Assembly: GCF_009727055.1 (NCBI RefSeq)
Contig: NC_052351.1
Coordinates: 58,317,915-58,381,914, forward strand
Origin: Benincasa hispida
Lineage: Eukaryota; Streptophyta; Magnoliopsida; Cucurbitales; Cucurbitaceae
Length of the DNA stretch: 64,000 nt
Direction of reading: 5' to 3'
Shown piece after piece: positions 57,061 through 64,000 of the stretch (positions are counted from its first letter, which is position 1; each line of letters opens with the position of its first letter). The translations under genes were made by a program, and so were the position numbers. Below the pieces are notes generated by a model. It saw only the letters and a list, made by a program, of their open reading frames with translations, searched no databases and was not told where the DNA came from.

Positions 57061-60000
57061 CTCATCATGGACAATCAACATCAACAACACACAACAAAAA
57101 ACTAGTCCTGCATTTACCTGGAAATAAGCATAAACGTGAACTAAATAGCAAAAATCTTTGTCCAGGATAAAAAGTATGGTGAATGATCTTCTTGTCATGC
57201 CATCTAGAAGTTCTTTCTTTGTACGACTTGGCATTTTCATAAGCTTGATCACGAAACTCTTCCAACTCATCAAGTCTCAAAAACTTCTTCTCTCCCACTT
57301 TATGTAGATCAAAGTTTAACTTCTTGATAGCCCAATAAGGTTTGCTCTCTAAATCCACTGGTAAGTGATAAACCTTCCCAAACTCCAATCTATACGGTGA
57401 AGTACCAATTGAAGTCTTAAAAGTTGTACGATTGGTCCATAATGCATCATCTAACTTGAGAGCCCAATCCTTCTTGTTAATTCGATTTGTCTTTTCATGA
57501 ATCTATTTGATTTCCCTGTTTGATACCTCAGCAAGACCATTAGTTTGAGGATGTATGCCATGGAAATATTATGTTTCATACCATATTTAGCCATCACGGA
57601 ATCAAACAACTTGTTACAAAAATGAGACCCCTCATCACTTATGATAGCCTTAGGTATGCCAAACCTTGTGAAAATATTTCTATGCAAGAATTTCAAAATA
57701 GTACGGGCATCATTATTCAAAGTAGCTACAACCTTTACCCAGTTAGACACATAATCAACTGCAACTAAAATATATGCATGACCTCTAGAAGACATAAGAA
57801 AGGGCCCCATAAAGTCAATACCACAGACATAAAAAAGCTCCACCACCAAATAGAAGTCATAGGAAACTCATGTTGGCTAGAGATATTGCTAGTACGTCGA
57901 CACCTATCACAAGTTTTAACAAAAATATAACAGTCTTTAAACAATGAAGGCCAATAAAAACCTGATTGAAGTACCTTAGCTGTAATTCTAGTTGGTCTAA
58001 AATGACCTCCATAAGGTGAAGAATGACAAGAGTTCAAGATACTTACAACTTCCTTCTGGTAGATACACTTCTTATGAGACCATCTGCACACACCTTAAAG
58101 AAAAGGATCCTCCCAATAATAAGATTTGACTTTGTGTAAAAATCTCTTCCTTTTTTTAGTGGTCTGATTAGGAGACAACACCTTACCTATAAGATAATTA
58201 ACAATATCAGAAAACCAAGGCAACTTGTCCTTTACCTGATACAAACATTCATTAAGGAAGGTCTCAACAATAAATGAGCTAGGTTTTTCATTCTCAAGCT
58301 CAAGCCTACAAAGGTGGTTTGCCACCACATTTTCACATCCTTTCCTGTCCTTGATGGCAATGTCAAATTCCTGCAAAAGAAAAACCCATCTCATCAATCT
58401 AGGTTTGGACTCTTTCTTAGCAAACGAATATTTCAAAGCTACATGATCAGGATGAATAGTTACTTTAGAACCAAGTAAATAGGGCCTAAACTAATCAAAA
58501 GCAAACACAACAGCTAGCAACTCTTTTTCAGTAGTAGTGTAATTCTATTGAGTACTATCAAGAGTTTTATTAGCATAACATATTACCCTAAAAATGTTAT
58601 CCTTAGGTTTGCCTAAGACAACACCTAATGCGTAATTACTGGCATCACACATAATTTCAAAAGGTTCGGAACACATAAGTGCAACAATGACAGGGGCAAA
58701 AATCATTTTTTTCTTAAAGTAAGAGCTTTCAAACATGCATCATCAAAAACAAATTTAGTGTCCCTTTGTAGCAAGTTACTCAAGGGTTTAGCAATTTTTG
58801 AAAAATCTTTGATAAATCTCTTGTAAAACCTTGCATGTCTTAGCAAGCTCCTAACTCCTTGCACACCTGTAAGAGGTGGCTATTATTCAATTGCAGAAAT
58901 TTTTGCTCTGTCCACCTCTAACTCATTCTAAGATACTTTATGCCCCAAAACAATGTCTTTCTTCACCAGAGAAAGATTAGCAAGGCAAGAATCAAAGAAG
59001 ATCCAAAAACAGAAAAGTCATCCATAAACACTTCCATAATCTCCTCTATCAACCCCTAAAATATTGCCATATATACCTCTGAAAAGTGGCAGGTGCATTA
59101 CACATACCCAAGGGCATCCTCCTATAAGCAAATGTCTCATATGAACAACTGAAGGTAGTCTTCTCCTAATCTTCAAGAGCAATAGCAATCTGATTATACC
59201 CCGAATATCCATCTAGGAAGCAATAGTAAGAATAACTTGTAAACCTATAAAGCATTTGATCAATAAAAGGAAGTTGAAAATGGTCTTTTCTAGTAGCTTT
59301 ATTTAACTTCTTATAATCGATGCAAACATAACATTCTGTCACTAATCTAGTGGATTTGAATTCATCTTTATCATTCTTAACCACGTTCGTACCACTTTTC
59401 TTAGGGACAACCTAAACAGGACTCACCCAAGAACTGTCAGAAATAACATAAATAATCCCTACATTCAAAAGTATCAACACTTCTTTTCTAACCACATCCT
59501 TGGCAGGGTTTAATCTCCTTTGATATTCTACTGAAGGAGTAAAGGAATCTTCCATCAATATTTTGTGCATATTGATTGATTGACTAATCCCTTTAAGATC
59601 CTTAATAGACCAAACAATAGTAGATTTATTGTCCCTTAGCACCTCTCAATAATTTCTCTTCTTCACATTCATTTAGATAAGTAGAAATAATAACAGAAAA
59701 AGAAGAAGAATCACTCAAGAATGCATATTTAAGGTGAGTACTCAATTGTTTCAACTCTATAACTCGTTTCTCTATCTCACTCACATCATACAAAGACTCA
59801 AGAAACATAGGTTTATACAATTTGCAATAAACTTGTAGACTATCTAACCATTTCACATATAGAGCAATATCATCCAAGCATGTATCAACATCATCTATCA
59901 TGCTTTTCAACAATCCTACCAATTCCTACAATGCTCTGTTCTAAATAATCTCTAGTAAATAAGAAACTACCATGCTTCTCAATAGTTCTATCGATCACAT

Positions 60001-60823
60001 CTATAATATTGCAAGAACTAACCTCATCATGATGTTTCAATGACCTGTATTCAACCTTTTCATCATTCACCCTCAAAGTTAATTAATCTTTTTGGACATC
60101 AATCAAAACTCTTCCAGTGGTGAATAATGGACGACAAAAAATGATAGGAATTTCAGAGTCCTTCTCCATGTCCAATACTACGAAATTTGTAGGAAAAATA
60201 AACTTGTCAACCTTGACTAAAACATCTTCAACAATACCTCGAGGATATGTCAAAGATCTGTCAACTAGCTGCAAAGAGATCGTAATGGGTTGCACTTCTC
60301 CAACATCAAGCTTCCTAAAAATAAATAAGGGCATCAAATGGAAGCATCTAAATTACACAAAGCTCTAGCAACAGTCAATGAACCAATAGTACAAGGGATA
60401 ATATAACTCCCTGGATCTTTGAGCTTTTGTGGTAACCTTTTTTACAGCACAACACTGCACTCTTCTGTCAAACTAATAATTTCATATTTCTTAAACTTAT
60501 TCTTCTTTGACAGAATATCTTTCATGAATTTCACATAATTAGGCATTTTTTCTAAATCTTCTAAGAATGGAATATTGATATGCAACTTCTTAAAAATCTC
60601 TAGAAACATAAAAAAAAAATTGCTTATATAACTTCTTTTTCTGAAACATCTAAGGATAAGAAATGTTATTAGGTACAAAAGGTATAGGTAAAGAAGACTT
60701 ACCTGAAGATGATTCTGGTACACTTCCCTTTTCCTTTGGTTGCTCTTCCTTAGCAACTTCCTCAGGTTCTTGCATTTCAGTAGATTCATCATTAAGCTCT
60801 TCCACTTCTTTTTCAAGTTGTTC
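57061..60823 (-). pseudogene. Gypsy-2 (Athila-like) gag end and pol (broken)
   Basis: Minus-strand polyprotein remnant in several frames. Gag-protease linker at 60823-60440 (KKLHINIPFLEDLEKMPNYVKFMKDILSKK, LTEECS). Protease at 60360-60083 with CNLDASI where the family has CDLGASIN, so both Asp and Gly are changed. RT at 59642-58800 with FLDGYSGYNQIAIALED, FMDD at 59017-59028 and a deletion soon after. RNase H with FEIMCDASNYALGVVLG near 58640 and DRKGCENVVANHLCRLE near 58350. Integrase at 58091-57065 with [27 protein letters not shown] and LPVDLESKPYWAIKKLN. More decayed than Athila-1. The 5' part of gag and the 5' LTR are missing at 60823. Confidence 0.88.
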
Positions 60824-61490
60824 TGTTGAGGTTGATGCCCTAAATCTCATAGGGTCCTTTCGTTTGTAAACACTTATATGAACAAACATTTTGTGATTTG
60901 AAATATAAGATATTTTATTCACTTTAGTCTATGAAATATGAGATATTTTAGTTGCATTAACCACAAACCAATAAACTAAGATCCATGGTTGTCATTGTAA
61001 CTTAAGCATATATGTGGAGACATACAAGTGAATCGTGCTTGAAGTGATAACCTAAATGGTCTGTAGTATATAGATAAAGGAGGGATACCTTATCTTGGTG
61101 ACACTAAGAGTGTGGCCCGCTTTGTAGGTGTTACAAATGTTGTAAAGTGCTACAAATGATCTGATACAGATCATTCGTCTATTAGACGCGAGCATGGATA
61201 CTCTATACAAAGGAGTTTGTATAAGACCGGACCACGAAATGTTTAGTCTTTTATATAACGTCGTTCATAATTGAGACTTTCATTTCACTAGGAGGACCAT
61301 AGGTAACATGACCTTAACCCTTAGTGAGTTGTGAACTCTTGCCTATGAGGGCGGTCCTTTGATTTGCATGAGTGCGAGTGGTCAAATCACCGACTTAAAC
61401 CTACCATTTTGGGGAATCGTCTGATTGGGGAGCGGGGAACTCAGCTACAAAAGACGGAATTAACTTCTTCCCCATAGCAGGGGTAAGTAC
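60824..61490 (+). mobile_element. Truncated copia-type LTR, copy 2
   Basis: Starts TGTTGAGGTTGATGCCCTAAATCTC inside the gypsy-2 gag region and runs about 670 bp before homology to the copia LTR family ends near GGGGTAAGTA. The missing 3' side means that its target duplication and any internal part are lost. Confidence 0.75.
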
Positions 61491-62083
61491 ATAAATTACA
61501 TAGGGTATTGAACTTAGCACTACAAGTGAGTCAGGTTGGATCGTGTTTCCTCAAAAGTCAACCATAAATGATCGGTTTTGTTCGGTTTGAATTTTTACAC
61601 TCCCGCATACCAAGTGTTTGATAAAATTTCTATACTGAGCACGTCTGAGTTTTTGTGAGCTGGAAGAAGATTTTCAGTTAAATGAATAGTAATAGCACTA
61701 ACACTACACATCATTCGAGAGACATTATAGTTATTGATGTACTATGGAAGACATGGAAGGAGTGGGCAAAAATCATTGCAATTAATGAAAAGGATAAACT
61801 TTTGTAATCTTTTTCCATTTAGTTTAATGTTGTTATGCTTATCTCTTTTGTAAATGATGTTGATTTCTAAAATATTTCTTAGTGAAGGGTTTCTTTGTGT
61901 GTAGAACTTTAATGTTTGATTCTCTTTAAAATTCAATTTGTGAGTTACAATTTAATAAAAAAAAATGTCAATTCATAACTGTCTCTAGGGGATGTGAATT
62001 GCAGAAAGGAAAAGTGTGTCTCCCCTACTTGGTTGATAGTAAAAAATTGGGTAATCAATCTTTCTCAATCATTTACTTTCTAG
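61491..62083. other. Unassigned, probably intron of the host fragment, copy 2
   Basis: Same content as 53651-54246. A short minus-strand frame at 61742-61936 shows no known domain. Confidence 0.4.
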
Positions 62084-62188
62084 GATTTATTTTTACCATC
62101 TTTATTACCAAATGAACTTGTGGAAAGAGTTGTTCTTCTTGGTGCACCCATATCAATTCAATATCAGAATTGGGAAGATGTTAGAAAG
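62084..62188 (+). pseudogene. Host exon, DUF726/TMCO4-like, copy 2
   Basis: Identical in reading to 54247-54351: acceptor TTTACTTTCTAG, 35 codons with LVERVVLLGAPISI, donor GTGTGACC. Both copies keep the frame although the surrounding repeat has many indels in copy 1. Confidence 0.65.
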
Positions 62189-62543
62189 GTGTGACCATTT
62201 TCTACACTAACAAGCACTTCCCCCAACTTTATTTTTCTATTCTCATGTGCATATACTTTACTAATAACTACAAATTTAATTGATTCGCTTTGTATCATAG
62301 CAAATATCATATCTTTGTATAGGATTTATATAGGTTCAACATCGTTGGTAGAGATATCCTTGAAATTAAAAAATTCGTACGTTAAAAATTTGAATTTGAA
62401 ATATCTTAAAAGGTAGTTAAGAAGTGGATTCTTCTGTTTTCGTGAGTTTTTGTTATTGAAATAATATTTCAAGTTTCGCTCTTCTTTATTGTGGTCTTAT
62501 TTTTTTTATTTTTTTTTTATTTTAAACAGCCTAAGATTTTTAT

Positions 62544-62757
62544 TGAAATAGAAGAAAAGAAGACGACACAAGGAGTTTACGTGGAAAACCCTAATTAGGA
62601 AAGAAAAACCATGGTAGAAAAGGACTTATTATTTAATGTCATATTTACAATAGACCCAACCTCAAATATAAATAGAATGAGGTGAACCCTAATTTAGCAA
62701 ATATAGAAAAAAATAAAAAAAAAATTGCCCTTAGGGCTAATTCAACGTATTTCAACA
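62544..62757 (-). mobile_element. Copia-Z 3' LTR (214 bp)
   Basis: On the minus strand it starts TGTTGAAATACGTTGAATTAG at 62757 (TG at the end of a purine tract, ACATTGAGGGGGAG) and ends CTATTTCA at 62544. Such short LTRs are typical of one group of plant copia elements. It lies in the intron-like sequence after the host exon; copy 1 of the direct repeat shows the uninterrupted site near 54675. Confidence 0.75.
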
Positions 62758-64000
62758 CTCCCCCTCAATGTTGGGGCATAGATATGCAAGACCCAACTTG
62801 CTATACAAGCTTCAAACGTCTGTCTTGATAACCTTTTCGTAAAAACATCGGCAATCTGTTGGACTGAAGGTACATAGGAATACAAATAGCTCCGCGGTCT
62901 AACTTTTCTTTAATAAAGTGCTGTCAATTTCCACATGTTTGGTTCTATCATGTTTGCACGGGATTATTCACAATACTGATGGCAACCTTATTATCACAAT
63001 ACAGCTGCATGGGCCCGACTACTCTCGTGAAGATCAGATAAAACTTTCTGCAACCAAATTTTTTCACACACTCCCAAATTCATAGCTCTATACTTTGCCT
63101 CAGCACTACTTCTGGCCACTAACACCCTTTTTTTACTCCGCCAAGTTACCAAATTTTCCCATACAAAGGTACAATATCTGAGGTTGACCTTCTTCAATCA
63201 CAGATCCGGCCCAATTCTGAGTCAGTATATGCCTCGATGCCTCGTGTGTCATGTTTCTTGAACACCAAGCCCTTCCCAGGGGTGGACTTTAGATATCTCA
63301 AAATTCGAGTCACAGCTCTCATGTGCTTCTCATATGGACTCTGCATGAAACTGACTTACTACAACACTCATAGCATAGGAGATGTCGGCCTAGTATGAGA
63401 CAAGTAAATCAGTTTTCCTACTAGGCGTTGATACCTCTCCTTATTCACAGGAACTCCTTCTCAAATACTTTTCAATTTGCTATTGCCTCAGTAGGTGTGT
63501 CAATAGGTTTGCATCGGTCATTTCTGTTTTCCTTTAACAAGTCCAGAGTGTACTTCCGCTGAGATAATATTATGCTTTTGATCTTGCCATTATCCATCCT
63601 AGAAAATACTCTTAAACTACCAAGATCCTTGATTTCAATAATTTCACTTTCCATCCTTTGTTTTAAGCTTAGCAATTTCTGCCTGTGTCATCCCTGATAA
63701 GATGATGTCATCAACATACACACCAACACGGAATCTTCCCTAAGGGTGATTTTTTGGTAACAAGGTATGATCAGAATGTCCCCTGAACAAACCCTTGGGA
63801 CTTAACAATCACGATGAACCTGTAAACCATGCCTTAAGAGACTACTTCAATCCCATATATAAGACTTCCTGAGTTTTCAAAAGATTCCCAAACTTAGCTT
63901 CGTAACCTGGAGGTGGACTCATATAAACTTCCTCTTCCAACTCACCATTTAGGAATGCGTTCTTACAATCTAGTTGATGTAGAGGCCAATCTTCATTCAC
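62758..64000 (-). pseudogene. Copia-Z pol, RT and RNase H (broken, runs off the window)
   Basis: Minus-strand Ty1-copia. RT near 64000-63460 has an intact YVDD at 63707-63718, then AEIAKLKQRMESEIIEIKDLGSL and LSQRKYTLDLLKENRNDRCKPIDTP. RNase H at 63200-62990 has VTWRSKKRVLVARSSAEAKYRAMNLGVCEKIWLQKVLSDL. The end is followed by the polypurine tract GAGGGGGAG at 62758. Frameshifts separate the parts. The upstream half lies outside the window. Confidence 0.85.

Larger units (their letters stand above)
60517..62538. repeat. Direct repeat copy 2 (~2 kb)
   Basis: Matches 52674-54655 in the same orientation. The unit offset is about 7.84 kb, the length of the stretch from 52674 to 60516. This copy is in frame where the other is broken in the gypsy gag-protease part, so it is the cleaner one. 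It ends where the copia-Z LTR begins. Confidence 0.95.

Overview
This window is plant nuclear heterochromatin, most likely from a cucurbit. It is AT-rich and holds no intact host gene. It is filled with decayed Ty1-copia and Ty3-gypsy (Athila-like) LTR retrotransposons inserted into one another. The cucurbit call is an inference from the style of the copia gag/pol proteins and from a short 'TGATAGACTTCTATCA' repeat at 51764-51800 of a kind I associate with cucurbit genomes; a database search would settle it.

Layout. 1-8430: a 25-N gap and a ~4 kb inverted repeat (266-4236 versus 4450-8430). 8431-19547, read on the minus strand: an old copia element (copia-X) whose RNase H domain was split by a second copia (copia-Y). 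Copia-Y has its 5' LTR at 12735-16672, its leader at 8483-12720, its gag in the right palindrome arm and its 3' LTR at 5081-6856; most of its pol is missing. A solo copia LTR sits in its leader (9086-11143, perfect 5-bp target duplication) and a gypsy LTR sits in its 5' LTR (13878-15879). 19548-38911: a third copia element on the plus strand, inserted in the integrase of copia-X. It has three LTRs and two internal regions (LTR-int-LTR-int-LTR) and carries three solo Athila-type LTRs and a possible organelle DNA insert. 38912-39480: the continuation of copia-X. 39481-49166: a nearly complete Athila-like gypsy element on the minus strand (gag, protease, RT, RNase H, integrase, both LTRs, the 3' one truncated). 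49167-52673: AT-rich DNA with one Athila fragment. 52674-64000: a ~2 kb direct repeat (52674-54655 and 60517-62538) carrying an exon of a host DUF726/TMCO4-like gene, a second Athila-like element between the copies (54881-60823, minus), and the 3' end of a small-LTR copia (62544-64000, minus).

None of the coding regions is intact; each has stops, frameshifts or deletions. The elements can be ordered by nesting: copia-X is oldest, then copia-Y and the composite copia, then the solo gypsy LTRs inside them.

Two results matter most. First, parts of the sequence are probably not biological: a complete 38-bp Nextera mate-pair junction adapter lies at 41961-41998 inside the Athila element, and both the left palindrome arm beside the N gap and the 52674-54655 copy differ from their partners mainly by one-base indels, as uncorrected long reads do. 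Second, the composite copia carries, in its LTRs and its transcribed leader, a strict 22-bp tandem array whose unit holds a 16-bp perfect palindrome (CTAAACGATCGTTTAG). I know of no description of this array, and it is the best candidate here for a new cis-acting element.
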